This document shows positions 1 to 8,672 of a DNA stretch of 64,000 nt, one piece after another. Each line of letters starts with the position of its first letter. The stretch's first letter is position 1. The notes beneath the pieces were generated by a model that made no database searches, was not told the origin of the DNA, and worked only from the letters and a program-made list of their open reading frames with translations. Where the stretch lies: contig CP131915.1 of the NCBI GenBank assembly GCA_030704225.1, positions 124,001-188,000 of the forward strand, in the 5' to 3' direction. This stretch comes from Kosakonia sp. H02 (GTDB lineage: Bacteria > Pseudomonadota > Gammaproteobacteria > Enterobacterales > Enterobacteriaceae). The position numbers and the translations under genes were made by a program.

Positions 1-109
1 CACAGTGAAGGATTTAATTTTGTAATGTAAAGGTAAAAAAAATTGGGTAGGATGCGCAGGACGGTTAAACTTCTTGCGCCAATTATTTGACTACAGGAAA
101 AAAAGGATT

Positions 110-859
110 GTGACCAAATTCAAACTCCTGGCACTGGGCGTGCTGGCTGCGACGTCCGCCTTTGCGGCCAATGCAGAAAATACCTTTTCTCTCGGCGCGG
201 GCGTGGGTGTCGCAGAAACTCCCTATAAAGAGTACGACACGCGCGTTCTGCCAATCCCGGTGGTGACCTATGAAGGCGATGATTTCTGGTTTCGCGGCCT
301 GGGTGGTGGTTACTACTTGTGGAATGACGCGGCGGATAAATTATCGATAACGGCGTTTTACTCACCGTGGCAGTTCAGACCCAAAGACAGTGATGACAGC
401 CAATTGCGTCGGCTGGATCGCCGTAAAGCCACGGCGATGGCGGGGCTGAGCTATATCCATAATACTGCGCAGTATGGTTTCCTGCGTACTACCCTTGCGG
501 GTGACGTGCTGGATAACAGCAACGGTGTGATGTGGGATATCGCCTGGCTGTACAACTACATCAACGGCGGGCTGAGCGTCACGCCGGGCATTGGTGTTGA
601 GTGGAGCAGTGATAACCAGAACGAATACTATTATGGTGTCTCCCGTTCTGAATCTCGCCGTAGCGGCCTTGCCAGCTACGATCCGGACAGCAGCTGGAAC
701 CCGTATCTGGAGTTGAGCGTCAGCTATCGTTTGTCGGATAACTGGAGCGTTTACGGCACTGGCCGTTACACGCACCTGTCTGATGAAGTGAAAGATAGCC
801 CGATGGTTGATAAATCCTGGGCAGGTTTGTTCTCGACAGGGGTCACTTACCGCTTCTGA
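110..859 (+). CDS. mipA: MltA-interacting outer-membrane protein MipA
   Basis: By family knowledge MipA is an outer-membrane scaffold linking the lytic transglycosylase MltA to the peptidoglycan synthase PBP1B. The GTG at 110 is preferred to an in-frame TTG at 74: an AGGA sits 11 bases before it, and it gives a 249-residue protein that opens directly with a signal peptide (MTKFKLLALGVL, predicted cleavage after ANA near residue 22). The mature part alternates aromatic and polar residues (GLGGGYYLWN, NEYYYGVSR) and ends in TYRF, a terminal Phe typical of outer-membrane beta barrels. A hairpin terminator follows at once. In E. coli the same gene also neighbours yeaE. Confidence 0.95.
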   Translation: MTKFKLLALGVLAATSAFAANAENTFSLGAGVGVAETPYKEYDTRVLPIPVVTYEGDDFWFRGLGGGYYLWNDAADKLSITAFYSPWQFRPKDSDDSQLRRLDRRKATAMAGLSYIHNTAQYGFLRTTLAGDVLDNSNGVMWDIAWLYNYINGGLSVTPGIGVEWSSDNQNEYYYGVSRSESRRSGLASYDPDSSWNPYLELSVSYRLSDNWSVYGTGRYTHLSDEVKDSPMVDKSWAGLFSTGVTYRF

Positions 860-888
860 TTGGGCACCTGAACAGTGCAATCTGTGTA

Positions 889-918
889 ATAAAACAGGGC
901 CGATGGCCCTGTTTTGCT
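889..918 (+). terminator. Rho-independent terminator of mipA
   Basis: An 11-base stem (891-901 with 905-915) closes on a three-base loop and is followed by a short T-rich run. It lies 32 bases after the mipA stop and ends before the yeaE ribosome-binding site, so it should separate the two genes. Confidence 0.8.
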
Positions 919-950
919 TTACGGTGGTGCATGTAGCCGAGGAGGAGGAA

Positions 951-1808
951 ATGGCAGATAAACAGGTTATCTTTGCAGGTCAGGTCGCTCAGCCCGCTAT
1001 TGGTCAGGGTACCTGGTATATGGGCGAAAATGCGCAGTTACGCTCAAAAGAAGCGGATGCACTACGCGCGGGCATCGATCTTGGATTGACGCTTATCGAT
1101 ACCGCCGAAATGTACGCCGATGGCGGAGCGGAAGAGGTGGTCGGCGAGGCGTTGCGGGGCGGATATCGCGATAAAGTCTTCCTGGTCTCCAAAGTTTACC
1201 CGTGGAATGCGGGTGGACAGAAAGCCATTGCCGCATGCGAAGCCAGCTTGCGTCGCCTGAAAACCGAGGTACTCGATCTTTACCTGTTGCACTGGCGCGG
1301 TAATTACTCTCTGGCTGAAACCGTCGAGGTGATGGAAACGCTGATCCAGCAGGGCAAAATCCGCCGCTGGGGCGTTTCGAACCTTGATTACAGCGATATG
1401 CAGGAACTGATGCAGGTGAGCGGCGGCGAAGCCTGCGCCACCGATCAGGTGCTGTACCACCTTGCTTCACGCGGGATTGAGTACGATTTGCTGCCGTGGT
1501 GCCAGCAGCACGCCATGCCGGTGATGGCCTACTGCCCGCTGGCGCAGGCAGGCCGCTTACGCGATGGTTTGCTGGAAAGTAGCGTGGTGCAGGATATCGC
1601 GCAGGCCCACGGCGCCAGTGCGGCGCAAATCTTACTGGCGTGGGTGATTAGCCATCAGGGCGTGATCGCCATTCCGAAAGCGTCAAGCGTGAAGCATGTC
1701 GAGGAGAATGCGGCGGCACTGAAGATTTCGCTAACCCATGATGATCTGGTGTGGCTGGATAAAGCTTTCCCGGCACCGAACCGTAAAACGCCACTTGATA
1801 TGCAGTAA
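951..1808 (+). CDS. yeaE: Aldo/keto reductase YeaE (methylglyoxal reductase type)
   Basis: NADPH-dependent cytoplasmic aldo/keto reductase; E. coli YeaE reduces methylglyoxal and other small aldehydes. The ATG at 951 follows a very strong GGAGGAGG and yields 285 residues, one more than E. coli. The aldo/keto reductase tetrad can be read as D50, Y55 (DTAEMY), K81 (LVSKVYP) and H114 (YLLHW), and a cofactor segment IAIPKAS lies near the C terminus. It is convergent with yeaD, with a hairpin between the two stops. Reading frames further upstream run through the mipA terminator and were not used. Confidence 0.95.
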   Translation: MADKQVIFAGQVAQPAIGQGTWYMGENAQLRSKEADALRAGIDLGLTLIDTAEMYADGGAEEVVGEALRGGYRDKVFLVSKVYPWNAGGQKAIAACEASLRRLKTEVLDLYLLHWRGNYSLAETVEVMETLIQQGKIRRWGVSNLDYSDMQELMQVSGGEACATDQVLYHLASRGIEYDLLPWCQQHAMPVMAYCPLAQAGRLRDGLLESSVVQDIAQAHGASAAQILLAWVISHQGVIAIPKASSVKHVEENAAALKISLTHDDLVWLDKAFPAPNRKTPLDMQ

Positions 1809-1815
1809 TGCGCTG

Positions 1816-1843
1816 TTAAAACCCTCTCCCGGCGGGAGAGGGC
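1816..1843 (-). terminator. Terminator between yeaE and yeaD
   Basis: A nine-base GC-rich stem (1822-1830 with 1834-1842) sits between the convergent stops. Read on the minus strand it is followed by four T residues, so it mainly serves yeaD; no T-run follows on the plus strand. Confidence 0.65.
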
Positions 1844-1854
1844 AGGCAGGACAA

Positions 1855-2739
1855 TCAGCGTTTAACGACGCGAATGGTTTGCCCCAGGCGGGATGGTTTC
1901 TCTTCGCTGGCTTTCTGCGGCACGGTCGCATTGACTGATTCCACACAGACGAAGGTTTTGTAGCCGTCATCTGGCATGTCGGCCATGCTGACGGAAAGGG
2001 CCGGGCCAGGGTTCCACGCTACAACGTTGGCGTTATGGCTGTGGATCACTTCGATGGTGCGGCTCAGTTTCCCATCGTGGATCAGGCTGCACGCTTCGGC
2101 GTTCAGGTAGACGCGGTCGGTGCGATCCGGGAAGGTCTGTACGCCATCAGCCAGCACATCCTCTTTCGCGTCATTCACTTTATCGATAAAGCGATCGCCG
2201 AGGCCGCTCACTTTCACCGCCGCAATATCGCCAACGTTGAAATAGGTGTGCAGCGCGGAGGTGGTTTCAAACTCGCCGTGGGCTTCCAGCTCCATTTCAC
2301 AGGTCGCACCCAGCTTATAACGCGCATAAACGGTGAAATCATGCGGCCAGTACTGGCGGGACGCATCGCTGCTTTGCAGTTCGAACGTCAGCACGACGCC
2401 ATTAGCGTCTTCGTTGTGCGCTTTCAATACCCACGGCAGGTTACGCGCAAAACCGTGCGCAGGCAGACCTTGCTGTTTGGCCGGGCCAAACCACGGCCAG
2501 CACACCGGCACGCCGCCGCGCAGTGCCACACCGTTTTTAAACGGCGTGTTGCCACTTAGCCACAGAACCTCGTCTTCACCCTGCGGTTTCCAGGAGAGCA
2601 GATGCGCGCCCTGGTAAGCGAATGACGCTTTCACCTGCGGATGGTCGATAACCAATACATCAAGTTCGTCCATTTTGCGGCGGGAGAGTGTCGGGGTAAT
2701 TTGTTCGACTACCGGAAGTGCAAAAATTTTATTAATCAT
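1855..2739 (-). CDS. yeaD: Glucose-6-phosphate 1-epimerase-like protein YeaD
   Basis: Galactose-mutarotase-fold protein (294 residues, same as E. coli) that by homology interconverts the alpha and beta anomers of hexose-6-phosphates. The expected catalytic residues are visible: H95 (PAHGFARN), H164 (SALHTYFNVG) and E267 (VCVESVN). RGG and PVCWPWFGP near residues 74-86 match the phosphate and sugar site of the family. It lies downstream of gapA on the same strand behind the gapA terminator, so some read-through co-transcription is possible. The physiological role is less certain than the fold. Confidence 0.93.
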   Translation of the reverse strand: MINKIFALPVVEQITPTLSRRKMDELDVLVIDHPQVKASFAYQGAHLLSWKPQGEDEVLWLSGNTPFKNGVALRGGVPVCWPWFGPAKQQGLPAHGFARNLPWVLKAHNEDANGVVLTFELQSSDASRQYWPHDFTVYARYKLGATCEMELEAHGEFETTSALHTYFNVGDIAAVKVSGLGDRFIDKVNDAKEDVLADGVQTFPDRTDRVYLNAEACSLIHDGKLSRTIEVIHSHNANVVAWNPGPALSVSMADMPDDGYKTFVCVESVNATVPQKASEEKPSRLGQTIRVVKR

Positions 2740-2762
2740 TAACGCAATCCTCTGTCTTCAAA

Positions 2763-2793
2763 ACAAAAAAAGAGCGACCGAAGTCGCTCTTTC
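2763..2793 (-). terminator. Terminator of gapA
   Basis: A ten-base stem (2769-2778 with 2783-2792) closed by a CGAA loop is followed on the minus strand by a run of seven T residues. It is a strong terminator 22 bases past the gapA stop and precedes yeaD. Confidence 0.9.
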
Positions 2794-2814
2794 AGATCTT
2801 GTTCTCATCTCAAC

Positions 2815-3810
2815 TTATTTGGAGATGTGAGCGATCAGGTCCAGAACTTTGTTGGAGTAACCCGTTTCGTTGTCGTACCAGGAAACCAGTTTCACGAAGT
2901 TGTCGTTCAGTGCGATACCGGCTTTAGCATCGAACACGGAAGTGCAAACTTCACCGTTGAAATCGGTAGAAACAACGTCGTCTTCGGTGTAACCCAGAAC
3001 GCCTTTCATCGGGCCTTCAGAAGCGGCTTTGATGGCTTTCTTGATTTCTTCGTAGGACGCTGCTTTTTCCAGACGTACAGTCAGGTCAACAACAGACACG
3101 TTCGGAGTCGGAACGCGGAACGCCATACCGGTCAGTTTGCCGTTCAGTTCCGGCAGTACTTTACCTACCGCTTTAGCAGCACCGGTAGAGGACGGGATGA
3201 TGTTCTGGGATGCGCCGCGGCCGCCGCGCCAGTCTTTGTGAGACGGGCCATCAACGGTTTTCTGAGTTGCGGTAGTGGCGTGAACAGTGGTCATCAGACC
3301 TTCGATGATGCCGAAGTTGTCGTTGATAACTTTAGCCAGCGGAGCCAGGCAGTTGGTGGTGCAGGAAGCGTTAGAAACGATGTCCTGGCCAGCATATTTG
3401 TCGAAGTTAGCGCCACGCACGAACATCGGGGTATTGTCTTTGGACGGACCAGTCAGAACTACTTTTTTCGCGCCAGCAGTGATGTGCTTACGAGCAGTTT
3501 CGTCGGTCAGGAAGATACCGGTAGCTTCAGCAACAACGTCAACACCGATTTCGTTCCATTTCAGGTTAGCCGGGTCTTTCTCAGCAGTAACACGGATGGT
3601 TTTGCCGTTAACAACCAGGTGGCCGTCTTTCACTTCTACGGTACCGTTGAAACGGCCGTGAGTGGAGTCATACTTCAGCATGTACGCCATGTATTCAGCG
3701 TCCAACAGATCGTTGATACCAACGATTTCGATGTCAGAACGTTCCTGAGCAGCACGGAAAACAATGCGACCGATACGGCCAAAACCGTTGATACCTACTT
3801 TGATAGTCAT
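2815..3810 (-). CDS. gapA: Glyceraldehyde-3-phosphate dehydrogenase A
   Basis: Glycolytic and gluconeogenic NAD-dependent GAPDH that converts glyceraldehyde-3-phosphate to 1,3-bisphosphoglycerate in the cytoplasm. The start at 3810 (MTIKVGINGFGRIGR) follows GGTGGAATAT and gives the standard 331 residues; an in-frame ATG nine bases upstream lacks this spacing. The NAD-binding GxGxxG lies at residues 8-13 and the catalytic Cys is C150 in SNASCTTNC. Codon choice is strongly restricted, as expected for one of the most highly expressed genes. A strong terminator follows, and the long upstream region carries a CRP-like palindrome. Confidence 0.98.
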   Translation of the reverse strand: MTIKVGINGFGRIGRIVFRAAQERSDIEIVGINDLLDAEYMAYMLKYDSTHGRFNGTVEVKDGHLVVNGKTIRVTAEKDPANLKWNEIGVDVVAEATGIFLTDETARKHITAGAKKVVLTGPSKDNTPMFVRGANFDKYAGQDIVSNASCTTNCLAPLAKVINDNFGIIEGLMTTVHATTATQKTVDGPSHKDWRGGRGASQNIIPSSTGAAKAVGKVLPELNGKLTGMAFRVPTPNVSVVDLTVRLEKAASYEEIKKAIKAASEGPMKGVLGYTEDDVVSTDFNGEVCTSVFDAKAGIALNDNFVKLVSWYDNETGYSNKVLDLIAHISK

Positions 3811-4152
3811 ATATTCCACCAGCTATTTGTTAGTGAATAAAAGGTTGGCTGTAAAATTACAAAAACCTTACGCAGCGTCAAGCGGAATCGTGTCAATCAT
3901 TGCGACAAATCAATCCCAGCATATCCTTTGTTCAACTGATTAGTCCCACTTTCCTTTTGAGCATCTTCCCCATATCGGGGCGCCGCCCGGAATTTTAAAG
4001 GTCGGTAAGGATAAAAATGTGAGAGCCATCACAATTCCCTGGCTGCTTTACCGCAACTGCTAAGTTTAGAACAAAAGTCGCCCCCTGGGTGTTAATGTTT
4101 TGTTAGAATCAGACGGATAAGTTGTCGAATTTTTACCGCGAGACGTAAGCAA
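3811..4152. promoter_or_regulatory. gapA-msrB divergent control region with CRP-like site
   Basis: This 342-base gap separates the divergent gapA and msrB. At 4018-4033 it holds a perfect TGTGA-N6-TCACA palindrome, the CRP consensus. E. coli gapA is known to have several promoters under CRP and Cra control, so gapA is the likely target. I could not place the individual start points, and no gene was seen inside. Confidence 0.7.
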
Positions 4153-4566
4153 ATGGCGAATAATTCCTCTCAAGACGACCTGAATAAAGATCTGACCGAA
4201 ATGCAGTTTTACGTGACCCAGAATCACGGCACAGAACCGCCGTTCACCGGGCGTCTACTGCATAACAAGCGTGATGGCGTTTACCACTGCCTGGTGTGCG
4301 ATGCCGCGCTGTTTAACTCCCAGACCAAGTACGATTCCGGCTGCGGCTGGCCGAGCTTTTTTGAACCCGTCAGCGAAGACGCAATCCGCTATATCAACGA
4401 CTATTCACACGGCATGCAGCGCATTGAAATCCGCTGTGGCAAGTGTGATGCGCACCTGGGGCATGTTTTCCCCGATGGCCCGCAGCCAACCGGTGAACGT
4501 TATTGCGTCAATTCGGCCTCGTTAAGCTTCACCGATGATGAAAACGGCGACCAGACACGTGGTTGA
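4153..4566 (+). CDS. msrB: Peptide methionine-R-sulfoxide reductase MsrB
   Basis: Cytoplasmic repair enzyme that reduces the R epimer of methionine sulfoxide in proteins, using thioredoxin. The 137 residues match E. coli. Two CxxC pairs that bind structural zinc are at C46/C49 and C95/C98, and the catalytic Cys is C118 in the signature RYCVNSASL. The GCGWPSF motif (residues 63-69) forms part of the substrate pocket. It is transcribed away from gapA and is followed 38 bases later by yeaC, an arrangement shared with E. coli and suggesting one transcript. Confidence 0.97.
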   Translation: MANNSSQDDLNKDLTEMQFYVTQNHGTEPPFTGRLLHNKRDGVYHCLVCDAALFNSQTKYDSGCGWPSFFEPVSEDAIRYINDYSHGMQRIEIRCGKCDAHLGHVFPDGPQPTGERYCVNSASLSFTDDENGDQTRG

Positions 4567-4604
4567 AAAATCGATTCAGCAATTATTCCACGGAGTTGAG
4601 TAAC

Positions 4605-4877
4605 ATGAATCTCGAACAAATTGTTAACAGCATGACGCCGGAAATCTACCAGCGCCTGGCCACGGCTGTGGAACTGGGAAAATGGCCAGATGGTGTGGCG
4701 CTGACGCCGGAACAAAAAGAGAACAGTCTGCAACTGGTGATGTTATGGCAGGCGCGTAATAACGTGCAGGCAGAGCATATGACCATCGATACCAACGGGC
4801 AGATGGTGATGAAGAGCAAGCAGCAGCTTAAAGAGGATTTTGGTATCACGCCAAAACCGATTGCGACCTTTAAATAA
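4605..4877 (+). CDS. yeaC: Conserved small protein YeaC (DUF1315)
   Basis: A 90-residue soluble protein of unknown function found next to msrB across enterobacteria. The ATG at 4605 (MNLEQIVNSMTPEIYQR) gives the same length as E. coli YeaC and follows GGAG with a nine-base spacer; a longer in-frame start at 4563 overlaps the end of msrB and was not used. The conserved core ELGKWPDGVALTPEQKE and QMVMKSKQQLKEDFG are both present. No signal peptide, membrane segment or catalytic motif is visible. Confidence 0.93.
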   Translation: MNLEQIVNSMTPEIYQRLATAVELGKWPDGVALTPEQKENSLQLVMLWQARNNVQAEHMTIDTNGQMVMKSKQQLKEDFGITPKPIATFK

Positions 4878-4888
4878 ATTCTGACGGC

Positions 4889-4920
4889 TTGCCTGATAAG
4901 GCGAAGCCGCCATCAGGCAA
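4889..4920. repeat. REP-like palindrome after yeaC
   Basis: Perfect nine-base arms (4889-4897 and 4912-4920) flank an AAGGCGAAGCCGCC core, the usual form of an enterobacterial repetitive extragenic palindrome. It lies between the convergent stops of yeaC and pncA. Confidence 0.75.
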
Positions 4921-4923
4921 ATA

Positions 4924-5565
4924 CTACGCCTGTGTTTCCTGCCAGTCCGCCAGCGTGTACAGCGTCGCGCCCGCTGCGGACATCTCCATAAACGCGTTTG
5001 CGCTATCCTGCGCATGCAGGTTCACACCGCGGCAGCCATCGGTAATCACATTTACCTGATAACCCAACTGTAAGGCGTCCAGCACCGTAAACTTCACGCA
5101 GTAATCGGTGGCGAGCCCCATCACAATGAGTTCTTCGATACCATGATGTTGCAACCAGCCATGCAGCGCCGTTTCCTGCCGGTGTCCGTTATCAAAGAAC
5201 GCGCTGTAGCTGTCAATCCGTGGGTTTTCACCTTTGTGAAAAACCACATCGATTGCCTGGCTGTTCAGCAGCGGATGCAGCGCAGCACCTTCGCTGTTCT
5301 GTACGCAGTGATCCGGCCAGAAGGTTTGCGCTAAGCCGTCCAGCTCCCCCACAACAAACGGTTCGACACCGTGCTGGCTGGCAAAGCTGCCATGATTCGC
5401 CGGGTGCCAGTCCTGGCTTGCCAGCACCGCTTCGCCGCGCGTTTTACACCATGAAATCAATGTATTGGCGACATCCACGGTGCTATCGCCTTCGGCGACG
5501 GCCAGCGCGCCGCCCGCACAAAAGTCATTTTGCAGATCGACTAACAGCAGAGCACGTTGTTTCAT
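4924..5565 (-). CDS. pncA: Nicotinamidase / pyrazinamidase
   Basis: Cytoplasmic isochorismatase-fold amidase that hydrolyses nicotinamide to nicotinate for NAD salvage. The catalytic triad is visible as D10 (LLVDLQNDF), K111 (VFHKGENP) and C156 (ATDYCVKFT); D52, H54 and H86 are the likely metal ligands. The length of 213 residues is normal. It is transcribed from the same strand as ansA with only 11 bases between ansA stop and pncA start, so the two form an amidase operon, as in E. coli. Confidence 0.97.
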   Translation of the reverse strand: MKQRALLLVDLQNDFCAGGALAVAEGDSTVDVANTLISWCKTRGEAVLASQDWHPANHGSFASQHGVEPFVVGELDGLAQTFWPDHCVQNSEGAALHPLLNSQAIDVVFHKGENPRIDSYSAFFDNGHRQETALHGWLQHHGIEELIVMGLATDYCVKFTVLDALQLGYQVNVITDGCRGVNLHAQDSANAFMEMSAAGATLYTLADWQETQA

Positions 5566-5576
5566 CGGGAGGATCC

Positions 5577-6593
5577 TTATTCGTCCGGCGTCAGTTCGCC
5601 GCGCAGATTTTGCGTCATCGCGGTGCGGATGGCGTTCGCATCAAGATTCTGGCTTAACAGATAATGAAGTTTAGTCAGCGTCGCTTCCACCGTCATATCC
5701 GCGCCGCCAATCACACCCGCATGAGCGAGGGCGTTACCGGTGGCGTAACCGCCCATATTCACTTTGCCGGACATACATTGCGTCAGGTTAACCACCACGA
5801 TACCGCGCGCGCTGGCTTCCTGAAGCTCTTTCAGGAACTCACCGTTTTGCGGCGCGTTACCGACACCGTACGAGCGCAAAATCAACGCTTTTACCGGCTG
5901 GCGCAGGAAATTACGCACCACGTCGGCGGAAATACCCGGATAGATAGTAACCACGCCAATCGGCTGCGGCGTAATCGGGTGCACAATCAGCTCGCCAACG
6001 GTATGCGGCGCAGGCGGCGTACCGAGGCGGCGAATATGAATACCCGCTTCGAGTAACGGCGCAAGGTTTGGCGAAGCAAAAGCATCAAAACCGTCGGCGT
6101 GGGCTTTGGTGGTGCGGTTACCGCGATAGAGGCGATTATTGAAAAACAGCGTGACTTCGTTGATCGGGAAGTTCGCCGCGACATATAACGCGTTAAGCAG
6201 GTTGATTTGCCCGTCTGAACGCAGCTCGGCAAGCGGGATTTGCGAGCCCGTGACAATCACTGGTTTGCCAAGATTTTCGAGCATAAATGACAGCGCTGAC
6301 GCGGTGTAGGCCATGGTGTCGGTACCATGCAGAATGACAAAACCGTCATAGTCGTTGTAATGCGCTTTGACATCATCGGCGATGTGCTGCCAGTCTTCCG
6401 GCGTCATATCGGACGAGTCCATCAATGGCGCATATTCATGAATAGTGAAGTCCGGCATTTCCTGGCGATGAAACTCAGGCATCAGCGCCAACTGGCGTTG
6501 CAGGTGACCGGAAACCGGCACATAACCGTGTTCTGAGCGCTGCATACCGATAGTACCGCCGGTATAGGCGACGTAAATGGATTTCTTTTGCAT
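5577..6593 (-). CDS. ansA: L-asparaginase I (cytoplasmic)
   Basis: Low-affinity cytoplasmic asparaginase hydrolysing L-asparagine to aspartate and ammonia. The 338-residue length equals E. coli AnsA. The two catalytic threonine segments are YTGGTIGMQ (T14) and HGTDTMAYTA (T91, D92), with K163 completing the second set. No signal peptide is present, which separates it from the periplasmic type II enzyme. It is the first gene of the ansA-pncA pair and lies downstream of the sppA terminator. Confidence 0.97.
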   Translation of the reverse strand: MQKKSIYVAYTGGTIGMQRSEHGYVPVSGHLQRQLALMPEFHRQEMPDFTIHEYAPLMDSSDMTPEDWQHIADDVKAHYNDYDGFVILHGTDTMAYTASALSFMLENLGKPVIVTGSQIPLAELRSDGQINLLNALYVAANFPINEVTLFFNNRLYRGNRTTKAHADGFDAFASPNLAPLLEAGIHIRRLGTPPAPHTVGELIVHPITPQPIGVVTIYPGISADVVRNFLRQPVKALILRSYGVGNAPQNGEFLKELQEASARGIVVVNLTQCMSGKVNMGGYATGNALAHAGVIGGADMTVEATLTKLHYLLSQNLDANAIRTAMTQNLRGELTPDE

Positions 6594-6613
6594 GGCGTTG
6601 TGTTCTGGCTGAC

Positions 6614-6643
6614 TCGAAAAAATCCCCTCCGGCGGAGGGGATA
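6614..6643 (-). terminator. Terminator of sppA
   Basis: A nine-base stem (6622-6630 with 6634-6642) is followed on the minus strand by six T residues. It separates sppA from the downstream ansA-pncA operon. Confidence 0.85.
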
Positions 6644-6656
6644 CGTAATGATGATG

Positions 6657-8510
6657 TTAGCGGATAGTGGCGCAGTTCAGGCACAGCGCATAGCGATTTT
6701 GTGGATCGTTAAACACCGCCAGTTTGTCCGTTTCGGCTTTCACTTCCTGTGCCGCGCTGGCAAGCGGGGCAGGCAAATAAGCCTGCAATGCTTGCGGTAG
6801 CATCGCGCGTACCGAACCGGTCATGCTGTCCATCACGCGCTCAAAGAAGGTGGGTTCCTCTTCGTAGTAATCGATATGCCACTGTTTCAGTTTTGCCAGT
6901 TCAGCGGCTTTTGTTACTGCATCGTCGAAATCACCCAGCGCATCGACCAGACCGTTGGTTTTCGCATCCTGTCCGGTCCAGACATGGCCCTGCGCGATTT
7001 TATCAACCTGCTCCGGCGTGCTGTGACGCGACTGCGCCACCAGCGTGATAAAGCGCTTATAGCCGTTCTCAATGCTCAGTTGCATCATTTGCTGCACTTC
7101 ATCCGGCAGGGCTTTGGTCATGCTGACATCGGCCAGCGGCGAGGTGGCCACACCGTCCGTATGCACACCGATGCTATCAAGGCTGTTTTCCAGCGTATTG
7201 ATCACGCCGAAAATGCCGATGGAACCGGTCAACGTGCTGGGGTTAGCAACGATGTAATTCGCCGGGGTGGAGATCCAGTAACCGCCAGATGCCGCCATGC
7301 CGCCCATCGATACCACCACCGGTTTGCCAGCGGCTCTGGCTGCGGCCAGTTCTGAACGGATGATTTCCGACGCGCTGACGCTACCGCCAGGGCTGTTGAC
7401 GCGCAGCACAATGGCTTTCACTTTGTCATCCAGGCGCGCATCGCGGATTTGTGCGGCAGTGGTATCGCCGCCGACATTTCCTGGGGTTTCTTCGCCGTCC
7501 ATAATCGCGCCGTTAGCGAAAATCACCGCGACGGTTCCGCCGACATCGGCCGGGGTTTTGGTCGGGTAATCGTAGAAGCTGATGGCGCGGAAGTTTTTAT
7601 CTTCATTGCTCCAGCCAAACTGTTTCACCATCGCTTTTTCCGCATCGGCGGCGGAGCCTAGTTCATCCACCAGTTTGTTATCGAGCGCATATTTCGCGGT
7701 ATCGCCATCGACTTTACGCAGACCGTCGAGCATCGCTTGTGCGCCGGGGAACACTTGTTGCGCGGTGATTTGGCGGTTAGCCGCCACGGTATTGAGATAG
7801 TTTTGCCACAGCTCGCCTATCCAGCGGCTGTCCGCCTCGCGCGCGGCGGGGGACATATCATCACGGATAAACGGCTCGACGGCGGATTTGTAAGTCCCGA
7901 CGCGGAACACGTGGGTGGTGACTTTCAGTTTGTCGAGCAGCGTTTTGTAGTACAGACCGTTGGTGGCAAAGCCGTGCAGATCGACCACGCCCTGCGGCGA
8001 GAGCCAGATTTTATTGGCGAAGCTGGCAAGGTAATACTGGCCCTGGCTGTAGTTATCGCCCACCGCATACACCGGTTTGCCACTGTCGCGGAACGCGCGC
8101 AGTGCTTTACCGATGTACTGCATCGAGGGCTGATCGGCCCCGGCGAAGTTTTTCAGATCCATCACAATACCGGTGATATTGCGATCGCTCTGCGCCTGGC
8201 GAATAGTTTCGACGATGTCGAACAGTGAATTTTCCTGCAAACGATCGGAACTGGCACCAAACAACTGGCGACCCAGCACGCCCAAACGACCGCTGGTGGA
8301 GGTTTTATCGACGACCACGCCGGAGATATCCAGCAGCAATGCGCCACGACTATTGTGCTCAGCTTTACTGTCGCTGAGCTGCATCCAGACACCGACTGCA
8401 ACCAGCACCAGCAAGATGAAAACAATATTCATCACCAAATTGCGGGTAAAGTTCAGCAATCGCCAGCACCACTTAAAAAAACCGGCAATAATTCGCCAAA
8501 GGGTTCGCAT
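6657..8510 (-). CDS. sppA: Protease IV, signal peptide peptidase SppA
   Basis: Inner-membrane, periplasm-facing serine protease that degrades cleaved signal peptides. The start MRTLWRIIAGFFKW at 8510 gives 617 residues (E. coli 618); an upstream in-frame Met lacks homology. One membrane anchor spans about residues 26-45. The Ser-Lys dyad is visible as K208 (VGTYKSAVEPF) in the N-terminal half and S408 (GGMAASGGYW) in the C-terminal half, the arrangement expected of the tandem-fold long SppA. It is divergent from ydjA and ends in its own terminator. Confidence 0.97.
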   Translation of the reverse strand: MRTLWRIIAGFFKWCWRLLNFTRNLVMNIVFILLVLVAVGVWMQLSDSKAEHNSRGALLLDISGVVVDKTSTSGRLGVLGRQLFGASSDRLQENSLFDIVETIRQAQSDRNITGIVMDLKNFAGADQPSMQYIGKALRAFRDSGKPVYAVGDNYSQGQYYLASFANKIWLSPQGVVDLHGFATNGLYYKTLLDKLKVTTHVFRVGTYKSAVEPFIRDDMSPAAREADSRWIGELWQNYLNTVAANRQITAQQVFPGAQAMLDGLRKVDGDTAKYALDNKLVDELGSAADAEKAMVKQFGWSNEDKNFRAISFYDYPTKTPADVGGTVAVIFANGAIMDGEETPGNVGGDTTAAQIRDARLDDKVKAIVLRVNSPGGSVSASEIIRSELAAARAAGKPVVVSMGGMAASGGYWISTPANYIVANPSTLTGSIGIFGVINTLENSLDSIGVHTDGVATSPLADVSMTKALPDEVQQMMQLSIENGYKRFITLVAQSRHSTPEQVDKIAQGHVWTGQDAKTNGLVDALGDFDDAVTKAAELAKLKQWHIDYYEEEPTFFERVMDSMTGSVRAMLPQALQAYLPAPLASAAQEVKAETDKLAVFNDPQNRYALCLNCATIR

Positions 8511-8672
8511 GTATTCTCCCTGGTAGTTAACGCCCACCGCTGCCCGAGCGGCAAAGTGTGGTTATCCTAATTACCCCGCTGTCTCTTGTCAGCAGGAATC
8601 GGCTCCGGCGCTGTAACAATTTCTACGCCCGTGTTAATTTTATGAACAAATTTCAATACAGGAGGTTAACTA

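Noticed and set aside
2827..3840. A 337-codon frame on the plus strand opposite gapA
   Set aside because: It is the exact antisense of the highly biased gapA codons; its product is low in complexity (Val, Phe, Asn repeats) and resembles nothing, and there is no ribosome-binding site.
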